A stretch of 64,000 bases of DNA. Origin: an uncultured Spirochaetales bacterium (GTDB taxonomy: Bacteria; Spirochaetota; Spirochaetia; Sphaerochaetales; Sphaerochaetaceae). The position numbers and the translations under genes are program-made. The stretch spans positions 62,001 through 126,000 of the forward strand of contig CALXYO010000001.1 of NCBI GenBank assembly GCA_944393005.1, read 5' to 3'. A model generated the notes under the pieces. It did no database searches. It saw only the letters and a list, made by a program, of their open reading frames with translations, and had not been told where the DNA came from. How positions within the stretch are numbered: the first letter of the stretch is position 1; each line of letters starts with the position of its first letter. Of this stretch, positions 53,534 to 62,774 are shown piece by piece.

Positions 53534-54560
53534 ACATCGCATCACCGTAGCTGAAGAAGCGGTATCCCTTCTCAACGGCATGGTGATACGCATTGAATAT
53601 GTTTTCCTTGCCTGCAAGCGCACTGACCAGCATCAGCAGCGTTGACTCGGGAGTGTGGAAATTCGTGAGCAGGCTGTCGACAGCCTTGAAACGGTATCCG
53701 GGATAGATGAAGATGTTGGTTCTCTGTGTTCCCGCCTTGATGAATCCATTCTCATCGCTTGCGCTTTCAAGCGTCCTCACGCTTGTTGTGCCGACAGCCA
53801 CAATCTTCTTTCCGCTTCTTCTGGCTTCGTTGAACTGGGCTGCAGTCTCCTCGCTTATCGTGTAGCGTTCATAGTGCATGTGATGGTCTTCAATATTGTC
53901 GCTTCTCACCGGAAGGAATGTTCCGGCTCCGACATGAAGCGTGACTTCTAGAATCTTCACGCCTCTGGCTTTTATCTCATCAAGGATCTCCTTCGTGAAA
54001 TGAAGACCGGCCGTAGGTGCGGCAACAGATCCTTCCTGTGATGCATACACAGTCTGGTAACGGCTTTCATCGGAAAATGTATCTTCCCTCTTTATGTATG
54101 GAGGAAGAGGAACATGGCCGCAGAGAGAGAAGAAATCCTCACTGAGGATACCGCCGAAGTCCACAATGCGTGTTCCGTCTTCGTTTTCTCCCGTGATTAC
54201 AGCCTTTCTGACAAGATTCCCGTCCCTGTCGAAGAATGAATATGATTTTCCCTTCTTCTGCTTGCGGGCCTTTGATGTCATTGCAGTCCATGTATGATCC
54301 TCATTCTCCTCAAGAAAAAGGAACTCAACTCTGGCACCGGTATCGCTGATACCATAGCAGCGGGCCTTGCGGACCTTTGAATTGTTGACGACCATGACAC
54401 AGTTGCTGTCGATGAGAGATACTATATCCTTCATCGTCAGATCTTTGTATTCACCGCTTCTCTTGTTGAGATACATGAGTTTCTCATCTCCGCGGTGCTC
54501 GACCGGAACCTGTGCGATCAGGTTCTCGGGAAGATCAAAATAATAGTCCCTGGTCAGCAT
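53523..54560 (-). CDS. queA: S-adenosylmethionine:tRNA ribosyltransferase-isomerase
   Basis: 345 residues. Converts preQ1-tRNA to epoxyqueuosine-tRNA, the step after tgt (29765). Typical blocks: [79 protein letters not shown] [24 protein letters not shown], and [21 protein letters not shown] 54560 has GGAGG eight bases upstream and overlaps ruvB by 26 bases; an upstream ATG (54584) lacks a good site. Confidence 0.96.
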   Translation of the reverse strand: MLTRDYYFDLPENLIAQVPVEHRGDEKLMYLNKRSGEYKDLTMKDIVSLIDSNCVMVVNNSKVRKARCYGISDTGARVEFLFLEENEDHTWTAMTSKARKQKKGKSYSFFDRDGNLVRKAVITGENEDGTRIVDFGGILSEDFFSLCGHVPLPPYIKREDTFSDESRYQTVYASQEGSVAAPTAGLHFTKEILDEIKARGVKILEVTLHVGAGTFLPVRSDNIEDHHMHYERYTISEETAAQFNEARRSGKKIVAVGTTSVRTLESASDENGFIKAGTQRTNIFIYPGYRFKAVDSLLTNFHTPESTLLMLVSALAGKENIFNAYHHAVEKGYRFFSYGDAMFID

Positions 54561-55596
54561 CGGTGCTGCCTCCGTTATATTCAATATTCAACAGGTCATA
54601 GGCCTTTCTCGTGACCATTCTTCCTCTAGGTGTTCTCTTCAGGTAGCCCTGCTGGATAAGATATGGCTCATAGAAGTCCTCAAGGGTTTCGACGGCCTCA
54701 CCGACAGAAATGGAAAGAGTGTCGGCACCCACAGGTCCTCCCTGATAGAACTGTATTATGGTTCTGAGTATCGCCCTGTCCTGTTTCTCGAGACCGTTTG
54801 AGTCTATGCCGAGCTTGTCGAGACCGTATCTTACGATATCAGTATCGATACAGCCGCCCTTCATCACATCGGCAAAGTCCCTGAGTCTCTTCAGGAGCCT
54901 GTTCGCGATTCTTGGTGTTCCCCTTGAACAGTGCGCAAGAAGCGATGCTGCCTCGTCATCGATCCTGCAGCTGAGTATGTCGGCAGATCGGAGGACGATC
55001 TTCTTGAGCTCCTCATCATTGTAATATTCAAGATGCCCCGTTATTCCGAATCTCTCTGAAAGAGGTGTGGAAACGGAACCGGCCTTTGTCGTGGCACCGA
55101 TGAGAGTGAAACGGGGAAGAGGTATCCTCATTGTCCTGGCACTCGGCCCCTGTCCGATGACCCAGTCGATCTCGAAGTCTTCCATTGCTATGTAAAGCAT
55201 TTCCTCAAGCGCCGGCTTGAGACGGTGGATCTCGTCGATGAAGAAGATTGAATTCTCCGTGACATTGGTCAGAATGCCGGCAAGATCCTTTGGCTTGTCC
55301 AGAGCAGGCGCACTTGTCATTCTCAGTTCGGAGTGCATCTCATTTGCGATGATTGAGGCAAGAGTCGTCTTTCCAAGTCCGGGAGGACCTATGAGAAAAG
55401 TATGGTCAAGAGCCTCGCCTCTCTCGCGTGCAGCCTTGATGAATACTGAAAGGTTTTCCTTAAGCTGTGCCTGTCCCTGAAAGTCTTCAAGATACTGGGG
55501 ACGCAACACGTTTTCCGTTTTTTCATCAGCTCTCTGGAAGGTGACTGCCACAGGGCTGTCTTCTTCCGGATTGAAATCATTGAATTCCTGCTTCAA
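54535..55596 (-). CDS. ruvB: Holliday junction branch-migration ATPase RuvB
   Basis: 353 residues. AAA+ motor: [11 protein letters not shown], Walker [10 protein letters not shown] (70-78), Walker [11 protein letters not shown], sensor [21 protein letters not shown] and the winged helix with RTPRGR. The start is TTG 55596, with GGAG six bases upstream and a TTGA overlap with ruvA. It works with RuvA, and with the RuvC resolvase, all encoded here together. Confidence 0.98.
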   Translation of the reverse strand: MKQEFNDFNPEEDSPVAVTFQRADEKTENVLRPQYLEDFQGQAQLKENLSVFIKAARERGEALDHTFLIGPPGLGKTTLASIIANEMHSELRMTSAPALDKPKDLAGILTNVTENSIFFIDEIHRLKPALEEMLYIAMEDFEIDWVIGQGPSARTMRIPLPRFTLIGATTKAGSVSTPLSERFGITGHLEYYNDEELKKIVLRSADILSCRIDDEAASLLAHCSRGTPRIANRLLKRLRDFADVMKGGCIDTDIVRYGLDKLGIDSNGLEKQDRAILRTIIQFYQGGPVGADTLSISVGEAVETLEDFYEPYLIQQGYLKRTPRGRMVTRKAYDLLNIEYNGGSTDADQGLLF

Positions 55597-56219
55597 GTCA
55601 AGCTCCTTAAGAGAAGCGGGAAGAGATAGTTCTCGGCCTGCTCTTTATTCATGCTCCTGACATTATCCTTTTCCTTTTCAAGGAGTTTATCAAGAGTTTT
55701 GACGACAAGCTTCTTGTCAAAGCCCATCTCAGTGAATGATTCTATCACATCTTCGTAATCTTTGGATGAGGTGACATGAGCGTTTTCAACACCGCTTGGG
55801 GAGTCATCAACATAGACAAGAGTATCGCGGAGCTGGAGAATGAGTTTCTGCGCCGTCTTGTTGCCGATGCCAGGTATTCTGGAAAGAGTTGACAGGTCCC
55901 TGCGGTCAAGCGCGCCTATGAGTTCGCTGACGCTTATCGCGGAGAGGATTTTCAATGCACCCTTTCCTGCGATTCCGGGAACCTTGAGAAGCTGGTTGAA
56001 ACATTCCCTCTCGGCGTTGTCAATGAAACCGTACAGGATCATGGCATCTTCCCTTACAACAAAGACAGTAAGAACCCTGACAGGTTCCTTGCCAGTGAAA
56101 CGGGAATAATAGGCTGAACATTTAGAACTTGTCTCAAGGATGTATTCAACCCCCGAGACATTCACGATGACATTGTTCTCACTTGTCTGTGTTATGACAC
56201 CGTTAAGCGCATTGATCAT
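55593..56219 (-). CDS. ruvA: Holliday junction DNA helicase subunit RuvA
   Basis: 208 residues. N-terminal OB fold ([26 protein letters not shown]), two helix-hairpin-helix motifs ([35 protein letters not shown]) and the C-terminal RuvB-binding helices ([23 protein letters not shown]). It directly follows ruvC, whose stop abuts its start. Confidence 0.97.
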   Translation of the reverse strand: MINALNGVITQTSENNVIVNVSGVEYILETSSKCSAYYSRFTGKEPVRVLTVFVVREDAMILYGFIDNAERECFNQLLKVPGIAGKGALKILSAISVSELIGALDRRDLSTLSRIPGIGNKTAQKLILQLRDTLVYVDDSPSGVENAHVTSSKDYEDVIESFTEMGFDKKLVVKTLDKLLEKEKDNVRSMNKEQAENYLFPLLLRSLT

Positions 56220-56720
56220 TTATTTTATCCGGCCTCCCATTCTCTCTCTTGTGCTGTTCATCACCGCATATGTGATGCAGTCCGCAAGCGCATCTGCAGC
56301 ATGATCGGGTTTAGGCGGTTTTGAAAGCTTCAGAAGCAGCATCACCATCTGCTGTATCTGATTCTTGTCCGCACGGCCGACCCCTGTTATCGCCATTTTT
56401 ATCTGGAGTGGAGTGAAATACTGTACATCCAGTCCCCTTCTCTTCATCTCCTGCGTGACGGCTCCTATCACCTTCGCGACTGAGATCGATGAGGAAATGT
56501 TCTGGGCGAAGAAAATATCCTCAATGGACACTGCATCAACATGATAAGTATCGGCAATCTCACCTATTCTGGATGCGATCGAATATATTCTGTCCACCAG
56601 GCTGAATTCCGTTGTTGTCTTTATGACACCAAAAGAAACAGGCTGGTAGCGTTGATTGTTATACTCGACAACACCCCAGCCCGTATTAGCCAGCCCCGGA
56701 TCAACTCCAAGGATAATCAA
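56220..56720 (-). CDS. ruvC: Holliday junction resolvase RuvC
   Basis: 166 residues. RNase H-like fold with acidic active-site residues in LGVDPGLANTGWG, SIEDIFF and PDHAADALADC. The start is TTG 56720 (followed by ATT), with GAGGAA overlapping the end of yebC. Position between yebC and ruvA is the common order. Confidence 0.96.
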   Translation of the reverse strand: MIILGVDPGLANTGWGVVEYNNQRYQPVSFGVIKTTTEFSLVDRIYSIASRIGEIADTYHVDAVSIEDIFFAQNISSSISVAKVIGAVTQEMKRRGLDVQYFTPLQIKMAITGVGRADKNQIQQMVMLLLKLSKPPKPDHAADALADCITYAVMNSTRERMGGRIK

Positions 56721-56723
56721 TTG

Positions 56724-57464
56724 TCATTCCTCTTCAAAGTCATCAGGAAGATCGAGGTTTGTGGAAACCTGCTGGACATCCTCGAGGTCTTCAAGACGCT
56801 CGACGATCTTGAGAACCTTGTTTGCCTTCTCCTTGTCAAGTGTGACTGTTGTGTCGGCAATCTTGTTGACATCGGCTGAATCCTGCTCGAAACCGGCATT
56901 CTGCATGGCTTCAAGCACGCTGGCGAAGTCTGATGCGGAAGTTGTGACTTCGATCACTCCGTCTTCAGTGCTTACATCCTCTGCTCCGTTCTCAAGCGCA
57001 GCCTCGAAGATCTGCTCCTCTGTATATTTTGAAGCATCATATGTGATGACACCCTTTGTCTGGAACATGTATGAAACACAGCCTGTGGCACCAAGTGAAC
57101 CGCCGAGCTTTGTGAGAGTGCTTCTGACATCAGCAGCAGTTCTGTTCTTGTTGTCCGTAAGTGTGTCGATGATGATGGCAACCCCACCCGGAGCATATCC
57201 TTCATAGGTGAGTTCATAGAAGGTTGTGTTGGCATCTTCACCGCTTGCCTTCTTGATTGCTCTCTCGATATTGTCCTTAGGCATGTTCTCGGCTCTTGCC
57301 TTGAGAACAGCTGTACGAAGTCTTGCATTTGAATCCGGATCTGCACCGCCCATCTTGGCAGCCACCGTGATTTCCTTGATAAGCTTGGTGAACTTCTGAC
57401 CGCGCTTGGCATCCGCAAGACCTTTCTTGTGTTTGATTGTTGCCCACTTACTATGGCCTGACAT
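56724..57464 (-). CDS. yebC: YebC/PmpR-family protein
   Basis: 246 residues. Highly typical MSGHSKWATIKHKKGLADAKRGQKFTKLIKEI and YEGYAPGGVAIIIDTLTDNKNRTAADVRS. Family members bind DNA as regulators or assist translation of proline-rich stretches; which applies here is unknown. AAGAGG precedes the ATG. It is the first gene of the yebC-ruvC-ruvA-ruvB-queA operon. Confidence 0.96.
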   Translation of the reverse strand: MSGHSKWATIKHKKGLADAKRGQKFTKLIKEITVAAKMGGADPDSNARLRTAVLKARAENMPKDNIERAIKKASGEDANTTFYELTYEGYAPGGVAIIIDTLTDNKNRTAADVRSTLTKLGGSLGATGCVSYMFQTKGVITYDASKYTEEQIFEAALENGAEDVSTEDGVIEVTTSASDFASVLEAMQNAGFEQDSADVNKIADTTVTLDKEKANKVLKIVERLEDLEDVQQVSTNLDLPDDFEEE

Positions 57465-57513
57465 AATAACCTCTTTATCTGAAAAGTTTACTTCAATATT
57501 TTGAACGCTAAAT

Positions 57514-57543
57514 AAGCTACCACAAAGAAAAAAAGACTGTCAA
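57514..57543 (-). promoter_or_regulatory. Possible promoter of yebC-ruvCAB-queA
   Basis: Minus strand TTGACA (57543-57538) with an 18-bp T-rich spacer and a weak TAGCTT (57519-57514). It begins two bases after the hemW stop. No SOS box was recognised. Confidence 0.35.
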
Positions 57544-57544
57544 C

Positions 57545-58687
57545 CTAAAGATCCATCAGCATCGCAAGGATAATCTGGTTCATGACAAGTATTCCATCTC
57601 TTTTCAATGTAAAGACATCTTCGGAGTCTGAATAGTAATTTGCATTCAGTTTCCTGATTTTTGACGAGAACAATTCATCAAAATCTTCTTCGAAGCGGAG
57701 AGAGAATTCCTTTTTGTTCACACCCCATTTAGTTCTCAGTGTTGTAAGGAGATACTCCTCAACTGCCTCCGTTTTTGAAAGCGGAAGGACATCAAATGAC
57801 GGAGATGAGATGAAAGACTCCACATCCTCGTTCTGCCGCATTGAGACAAGGGATGAATAGCCAAGAGAGGATTCCGCTGAAGGCCCGAGTCCTATATACT
57901 GGCCGAGATTCCAGTAAACAAGATTGTGGGCACAGTAGTTTCCACCTCTTGCGAAGGCACTGACCTCATACTGCTCAAAGCCCAGTGACGCAAGCCTGTC
58001 CCACAGGATGCAGAGATTGTCAGCCTCCTCATCCTCATCAAGAGGCTTCTCCCGTTCCAGGAGTCTTGAACCTTCCTCAAATGTGAGGGAATAAAGCGAG
58101 AGATGATCTATATTGAAAGATGACAGGGTCTCAACATCCTCAAGAGCCTCCTCTATGCTCTGGCGGGGAATGTTCGTTATGAGATCCCCGTTTATCTTGA
58201 AACCGCTTTCCGTCTTGAAAGCTTCAAGGAGTCTCATAGCCCTTATGTTGGCATCTCTGTCAGCATTGCGGCCAAGTGTCCTCAGATGCGCATCACTGAA
58301 GGACTGGATCCCGATTGAAATGCGGCTGACATGAGAGAGAAGAGATGCGAAAGACTCATCCAGAGTTTCAGGATTGATCTCCATCGTAGTCTCATCGCTC
58401 TTTCCGTATGCATAGGCAATGTCGAGGAGATTCTTTATTCTGGACGGACCGAGAAGCCCGGGGTTTCCTCCTCCGATGAAGATGGTTCTGAAAGGCCTCT
58501 TCAGCTCCTCAACCACACTTGTCAGTTCCTTCTCCAGCACCTCATAGAACTGATCTGTGATGCAGGAAGCATCCTTTCTTTTTGAAAGAGGAAGCGAATA
58601 AAAAGCGCAGTAATCACATTTTGTTGTGCAGAAAGGAATGTGAAGATACAGGGAAACATCTTTCTGCGGATCAAGGTATTCTTTCAT
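57545..58687 (-). CDS. hemW: HemW-like radical SAM protein
   Basis: 380 residues. The HemW-type cluster motif CTTKCDYCAFYS (C20, C24, C27) is near the N-terminus. The SAM-binding glycine motif reads GGGNPGLL rather than the usual GGGTPSLL. EINPETLD, ISIGIQSF, LGRNADRD-like and LSLYSLTFEEG follow, then the C-terminal HemW domain. The family transfers heme; without visible heme genes the role is open. GGAGAA-like bases before the ATG lie in the lepB stop region (eight-base gap). Confidence 0.9.
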   Translation of the reverse strand: MKEYLDPQKDVSLYLHIPFCTTKCDYCAFYSLPLSKRKDASCITDQFYEVLEKELTSVVEELKRPFRTIFIGGGNPGLLGPSRIKNLLDIAYAYGKSDETTMEINPETLDESFASLLSHVSRISIGIQSFSDAHLRTLGRNADRDANIRAMRLLEAFKTESGFKINGDLITNIPRQSIEEALEDVETLSSFNIDHLSLYSLTFEEGSRLLEREKPLDEDEEADNLCILWDRLASLGFEQYEVSAFARGGNYCAHNLVYWNLGQYIGLGPSAESSLGYSSLVSMRQNEDVESFISSPSFDVLPLSKTEAVEEYLLTTLRTKWGVNKKEFSLRFEEDFDELFSSKIRKLNANYYSDSEDVFTLKRDGILVMNQIILAMLMDL

Positions 58688-58695
58688 TGCTTCTC

Positions 58696-59685
58696 TCAGT
58701 CAAGGGAGCCGATTCTGTTCAACGGCCAGAAACGGAAAATGACCTTTCCGTTGATCACGCTTTCACTTACAGGACCGAAATAACGGCCGTCCCTGGAGTT
58801 GTCCCTGTTGTCGCCAAGCGGCAGCACATAGCCTTCAGGCACATAGATGCCGGCATTGTAGCGGGCATTTGCGCTTCTTGCGTTCATATCGCTGGGATCA
58901 ATGAGCGAGGCATAGAGAGTCTGTTCCTTGGTGAATTCATATGAATCCAGGATGTACTGGTTGTCTGCTATTGTCTGGTATGCACTGAGAAGATGATTCG
59001 GAGCACTGGTTATACCGGCCTCCTGAAGTGCATACAGGCGTCCGAATGCCTGAAGCCCAGGATAATAATCCTGCCCGATCAGGCGCTGAGGCGCATCAGA
59101 GAGTCCGTTTTCCGCCCTGAATCTCTTCTCATCAATATATCCGGAATAACCGGCAGGCTTTATGAGGACTTCGCCGTTTTCAAATCTGACACTGTCTCCG
59201 CCCATACCGGCAGCCCTCTTCACGAAAAGACGCTCGGCAGGCGTACCGTCTTCATTCCTGTCGATGTTCACGAGTGAAAGCGTTCCCATGTAGACAATCT
59301 GCGACAGGACATCGAAAACAGGTCCTTTTGAATCATATTCCGGATTGTAGAAAGTGATGATGTCATCACGGCTCACATGCTTCGTCGAGTCGAAGATCTT
59401 GTTTCCAGCAGGATAAAGCTCGGTTCCGTAACTCATCTTGCTCACGACAACCCTGTCGCCGACTTCAATCGTATCCACCATTGAAGGAGAGGGAATCACG
59501 AACAGCTGGAAGAGATACTGGTTGATCAGGAGAACCGCTATGATGGCGAAAACGAAGGCATCGACCCATGAGAAGATCTCACCCTTCACTGTCTTCTTCC
59601 TGCGTTTTTCGGTTTCCCTGACCCTTTTGCGGTATGTGAGGTATTTTTCCGTCTTTTCCTCTAGAAAAGCATAAACTTTATCCAT
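58696..59685 (-). CDS. lepB: Signal peptidase I
   Basis: 329 residues. One N-terminal membrane helix (WVDAFVFAIIAVLLINQYLFQLFVIP), catalytic Ser68 in PSPSM, catalytic Lys in LFVKRAAGMGGDSV and the C-terminal box LGDNRDNSRDGRYFGPV. A long insert (~180-275) between these is typical of larger family members. It processes non-lipidated exports such as the PhnD-like protein. ATG 59685 (MDKVYAF) lacks a Shine-Dalgarno; upstream TTG or ATG codons add a non-homologous dozen residues. Confidence 0.94.
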   Translation of the reverse strand: MDKVYAFLEEKTEKYLTYRKRVRETEKRRKKTVKGEIFSWVDAFVFAIIAVLLINQYLFQLFVIPSPSMVDTIEVGDRVVVSKMSYGTELYPAGNKIFDSTKHVSRDDIITFYNPEYDSKGPVFDVLSQIVYMGTLSLVNIDRNEDGTPAERLFVKRAAGMGGDSVRFENGEVLIKPAGYSGYIDEKRFRAENGLSDAPQRLIGQDYYPGLQAFGRLYALQEAGITSAPNHLLSAYQTIADNQYILDSYEFTKEQTLYASLIDPSDMNARSANARYNAGIYVPEGYVLPLGDNRDNSRDGRYFGPVSESVINGKVIFRFWPLNRIGSLD

Positions 59686-59691
59686 GCGGGA

Positions 59692-59721
59692 AAAATAACA
59701 TAATGTCATATTTGTTGACAA
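59692..59721 (-). promoter_or_regulatory. Possible lepB-hemW promoter
   Basis: Minus strand TTGTCA (59721-59716), 18-bp spacer, TATTTT (59697-59692), six bases before ATG 59685. If used, the lepB mRNA would be leaderless or nearly so. The -35 overlaps a plus-strand TTGACA (59715-59720) that may serve the divergent gene. Confidence 0.3.
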
Positions 59722-59752
59722 TAGAGACGTGTTTAATTACCCTTAGTGCGTT

Positions 59753-61171
59753 ATGAAAAAAGAAGAAAAACTGGTTGATGTCGAGCCTGTGAGACTTCCA
59801 TCTCTCGGCCCGATGAGACCCGGCAAATATATACTGATATCACTCATCACAGTCATTCTGCTTGCACTCTTCCTCCTCTTCTTCCTGCCCGGAATCATAA
59901 AAGGAGGACGCTATGTCACATTCACTAGCAGCATGTGCGGTGTCGGTGTCATCATCGACGGGGAGTACACCGGTTCGACAAGCGGGACGAATTACTTCAT
60001 TGAATCCGGAAGCCATGAGGCTGAGTACATAAAGAACGGTATCACAATCGGAAAAGAGACACTTGTGATCGACCATCCTGTATTCGCAACGCTTTTCATC
60101 CGCCGTACACAGACTGTCGATATTGTCCCTTCACAGACCGATGGTCTTTATGAAAGCATTCTTGACAATACGCTTGAAGGAGTTGTCAGCTATTCAGCGG
60201 TCCTGTCCTATGATGAGACTTACAACTACCCTCCGCTTTACACATCTTACGCCAGGGATGTTTCCGCTCTCGGCATCAGTGATGTGAGCAGCGATTTCCA
60301 TCTTCTCTCATCCTTCGTGACCACAAAGGAGATGCTTGATGATCTGAAGAGCGCAGCTGCAATCCTTGATGAGAACGGAATAAAGTATTCGACACTCGAC
60401 ATCACTGTTCTTGAATCGCTCATCAGCGGAAACGGAGATAACACTGATGTCACTCTTGTCTCACCTTCCGGCGAGACTCATTACACATCTGACGGTTTCT
60501 ATTCATACAGCGGAGAGTCATTCACAATGGGAGTCAACGGCAAAGTCTCCACAGAGAACATGAACACTCTTCCCATCCGTGTCTCCACTTCCGGTTTTGA
60601 TCTCGCCGGCTTCTATGTGACTGAGTATGAATACGCGCTTTTCGTTAGGGAGAATCCATACTGGGCGAAAGACAATCTTGAAACCCTTATCGCTGACGGC
60701 ATGGCAGATGACTATTACCTTGCGGGCATAACACTTTCGACAGCATATGTCTCCAACCTGCCGGTGAGGAACATCAGCTGGTATGCCGCCGATGCGTACT
60801 GCAGATGGCTGAGTGAGAAAACAGGAACAACATACAGGATGCCGAGCGAGGCTGAGTGGTACCAGGCCGCCTCAAGTGCAGAGGACAGACCATACGCGAC
60901 AAGCATACTGAGTCTTGATGACGGCACACACACATCTCCGCTTTCAATGCTCGGCGGGCTCTGGGAATTCACATCAAGTGCATATGTCCCGCTTTCGAGA
61001 ATTGAAGGTATGACATATGATGCGGAGTCCCTTTCCTCAAGCGACATTATCGTGAAAGGCGGCAGCTACATCAATGACCCGTCAGATGTTTCTAAAGAGA
61101 CTGTGGGTGTCATGAGAAGAGAAGTCTGCAGTGATTACACCGGACTTCGTCTGGTAAGAGAAAACATATGA
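59753..61171 (+). CDS. Membrane protein with PEGA-like and FGE-sulfatase (SUMF1) domains, catalytic cysteines absent
   Basis: 472 residues. A cytoplasmic N-terminus, one membrane helix (ILISLITVILLALFLLFFLPGII, ~27-49), a PEGA-like segment (GVGVIIDGEYTGSTSGTNYFIESGSHEAEY), a ~120-residue region without known motif, and an FGE-fold domain (~255-472): YVTEYEYALFV, RNISWYAADAYCRWLSEKTGTTYRMPSEAEWYQAA, GGLWEFTSSAY, VKGGSY, TGLRLVRE. The region that holds the active cysteines in true formylglycine-generating enzymes reads GGSYINDPSDV. A structural or ligand-binding role outside the membrane is more likely. It is coupled to smpB (ATGA). Confidence 0.85.
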   Translation: MKKEEKLVDVEPVRLPSLGPMRPGKYILISLITVILLALFLLFFLPGIIKGGRYVTFTSSMCGVGVIIDGEYTGSTSGTNYFIESGSHEAEYIKNGITIGKETLVIDHPVFATLFIRRTQTVDIVPSQTDGLYESILDNTLEGVVSYSAVLSYDETYNYPPLYTSYARDVSALGISDVSSDFHLLSSFVTTKEMLDDLKSAAAILDENGIKYSTLDITVLESLISGNGDNTDVTLVSPSGETHYTSDGFYSYSGESFTMGVNGKVSTENMNTLPIRVSTSGFDLAGFYVTEYEYALFVRENPYWAKDNLETLIADGMADDYYLAGITLSTAYVSNLPVRNISWYAADAYCRWLSEKTGTTYRMPSEAEWYQAASSAEDRPYATSILSLDDGTHTSPLSMLGGLWEFTSSAYVPLSRIEGMTYDAESLSSSDIIVKGGSYINDPSDVSKETVGVMRREVCSDYTGLRLVRENI

Positions 61172-61641
61172 GTAAAGATAAAGAGAACTTCAAGTTAATA
61201 CAGAAAAACAAGAAAGCCTGGTTCAACTATGAGATCATAGAGGAACTTGAATGCGGCATGGCTCTTGTCGGCACAGAAGTCAAGAGCGTCAGGGAAGGAC
61301 GATGTTCATTCTCCGACAGCTATGTGCAGATCAAGGACGGCGAGCTTCAGCTCATCGGCTTTCTCATCCAGCCCTACTCCCACGGCGGCAAGGTTTTCAA
61401 CCATAAAAGCGACAGGGTGAAGATACTGCTTGCACATAAGCAGGAGATAAAAAAGTTCAGAAGAAAAGTCGAGGCAAAGGGAATGACAATCGTTCCTCTT
61501 GAGATCTATATAAAGAACAACCTTGTCAAAATGAAAATAGCGCTGGCACGCGGTAAGGCCGTATACGACAAGAAGGAAGCCATCAAGGCCCGCGATCTTC
61601 AGAGAGAACAGAGACGCGAACTCAGGAATTCCGGCTATTAA
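61168..61641 (+). CDS. smpB: SsrA-binding protein SmpB
   Basis: 157 residues. Delivers tmRNA to stalled ribosomes. Typical blocks: IQKNKKAWFNYEIIEELECGMALVGTEVKSVREGR, SDSYVQIKDGELQL, RKVEAKGMTIVPLEIY, LVKMKIALARGKAVYDKKEAIKARD and a basic C-terminal tail (REQRRELRNSGY). Its RNA partner is encoded 0.7 kb away (62340). Overlaps the convergent tetR gene by four bases. Confidence 0.98.
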   Translation: MSKDKENFKLIQKNKKAWFNYEIIEELECGMALVGTEVKSVREGRCSFSDSYVQIKDGELQLIGFLIQPYSHGGKVFNHKSDRVKILLAHKQEIKKFRRKVEAKGMTIVPLEIYIKNNLVKMKIALARGKAVYDKKEAIKARDLQREQRRELRNSGY

Positions 61642-62231
61642 AGAAACAGCGGTGCGTGTATCTGTCCGTTCTCAAGCAGTGAACACATTATGTCGGTAAG
61701 CTTGCTCACGCTTATCCTGTAGCCGTCTCTTACCCAGCAGTCAATCACACCAAGGGCACCGGCTACGCTGTAGTGGTACGAAATCTCGGCTTCAATACCG
61801 CTCAGTCCTTTCGATATTGATGTGTTTATTATGCTGTCATGCAGTGCATCTATTATCTGGTCAATGAAGTGTCTGTTGCTGCGTCTGGAAAGTATGATAG
61901 AACATATCTCACGGTTATCCATTATCGTGGCAAGTATTGAATGTACAAAGTCTCTTGTCCTTGACACATCCGTATTTATCTGGGCAAGAGGCTGCCATAT
62001 CTTTGCAAGAAGATCATCCTCGATTTCCTTGAGGATATCAGCCGGTTCATTATAATGGGCATAGAATGTATTGCGGTTGACACCTGCGGCCTCGCACAGT
62101 TCGGTTATCTTTATCTCGTCATATGAACGTTCCTTGAGAAGATCAAGCATTGTCTTCTTCAGTTTGTCGATTGTCCTGACGACCCTTGCGTCCTTCTTTG
62201 TTCCGCTTTTCCGCTTACCGCTTTCTTTCAT
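61638..62231 (-). CDS. TetR-family transcriptional regulator
   Basis: 197 residues. A lysine-rich N-terminus, then the TetR HTH (LDLLKERSYDEIKITELCEAAGVNRNTFYAHYNEPADIL, written here as visible parts) and an all-helical ligand/dimer domain that resembles the TetR_C_8 (DhaS-like) group. The effector and targets are unknown. It is divergent from the tmRNA gene and convergent with smpB; no efflux or metabolic partner lies beside it. Confidence 0.88.
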   Translation of the reverse strand: MKESGKRKSGTKKDARVVRTIDKLKKTMLDLLKERSYDEIKITELCEAAGVNRNTFYAHYNEPADILKEIEDDLLAKIWQPLAQINTDVSRTRDFVHSILATIMDNREICSIILSRRSNRHFIDQIIDALHDSIINTSISKGLSGIEAEISYHYSVAGALGVIDCWVRDGYRISVSKLTDIMCSLLENGQIHAPLFL

Positions 62232-62286
62232 TCAGCTGCCTCAGCCTCTTAGCCTACTCTATGAGACAAGTGTTTGCAATCTGTAC

Positions 62287-62315
62287 TTGCCTTTAAACGG
62301 ACATTTTGTTAAATT
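62287..62315 (+). promoter_or_regulatory. Probable ssrA promoter
   Basis: TTGCCT (62287-62292), 17-bp spacer, TAAATT (62310-62315). Start near 62322 would leave an ~18-base precursor leader before the mature tmRNA 5' end. Confidence 0.4.
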
Positions 62316-62339
62316 TATTCTGCTTTCAGACAGCGAAAC

Positions 62340-62713
62340 GGGGGTGTTCCAGTTTCGACTGCCGGCAGAGCAGGCTTGAGACTGCAGGCCAAGCGACAAC
62401 TTGTAAAACTATCACCAAAATTAAATGCAAAGAAAGAAGACGAATACGTCTCTGACGAAGCACTCGCTCTCGCTGCTTAAGCAGTGTTTTTAGAGCACGG
62501 CGTTGAAGGTGCTGATCCTAACCCGAGACTGTCCGACACCAACAGGGTCTTGCCTCTTTCCAGTTGCCGGGGCTGAGGGACACTAAGGCAAATACCGTAC
62601 AGGTGCGTTGGCAGCATTACGTTACCGGTATGGGAAAAATTAAAATGCGGCTAAGCTCTGTAGACGTTTCAGGATGCCCCGGTAGGACAGGAGTGCGATT
62701 CTCCTCACCTCCA
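62340..62713 (+). ncRNA. ssrA: Transfer-messenger RNA
   Basis: Rescues stalled ribosomes with SmpB. The tRNA-like ends pair as GGGGGTG (62340-62346) with CACCTCC (62706-62712), followed by discriminator A 62713. GTTCCAGTTTCGAC near the 5' end and GGAGTGCGATTCTCC (T-arm) near the 3' end are conserved. The reading frame starts at GCA 62427 and encodes AKKEDEYVSDEALALAA, stop TAA 62478-62480. The 3' CCA is not encoded; the genome reads CTA. The ORF sometimes seen at 62564 is within this RNA and not a gene. Confidence 0.96.
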
Positions 62714-62721
62714 CTACCTCA

Positions 62722-62756
62722 AAAAGCCTCATTTTTGCATCAGAAATGAGGCTTTT
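62722..62756. terminator. Bidirectional terminator between ssrA and the sirtuin gene
   Basis: AAAAGCCTCATTT (62722-62734) and AAATGAGGCTTTT (62744-62756) form a perfect 13-bp stem with a nine-base loop. A-runs and T-runs flank it on both strands, so it can end ssrA on the plus strand and the miaB-sir2 transcript on the minus strand. Confidence 0.85.
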
Positions 62757-62774
62757 CCATAATCAGGCTATGAC

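Noticed and set aside
62564..62749. Small ORF within the tmRNA
   Set aside because: It is inside the structured RNA and crosses the T-arm and terminator.
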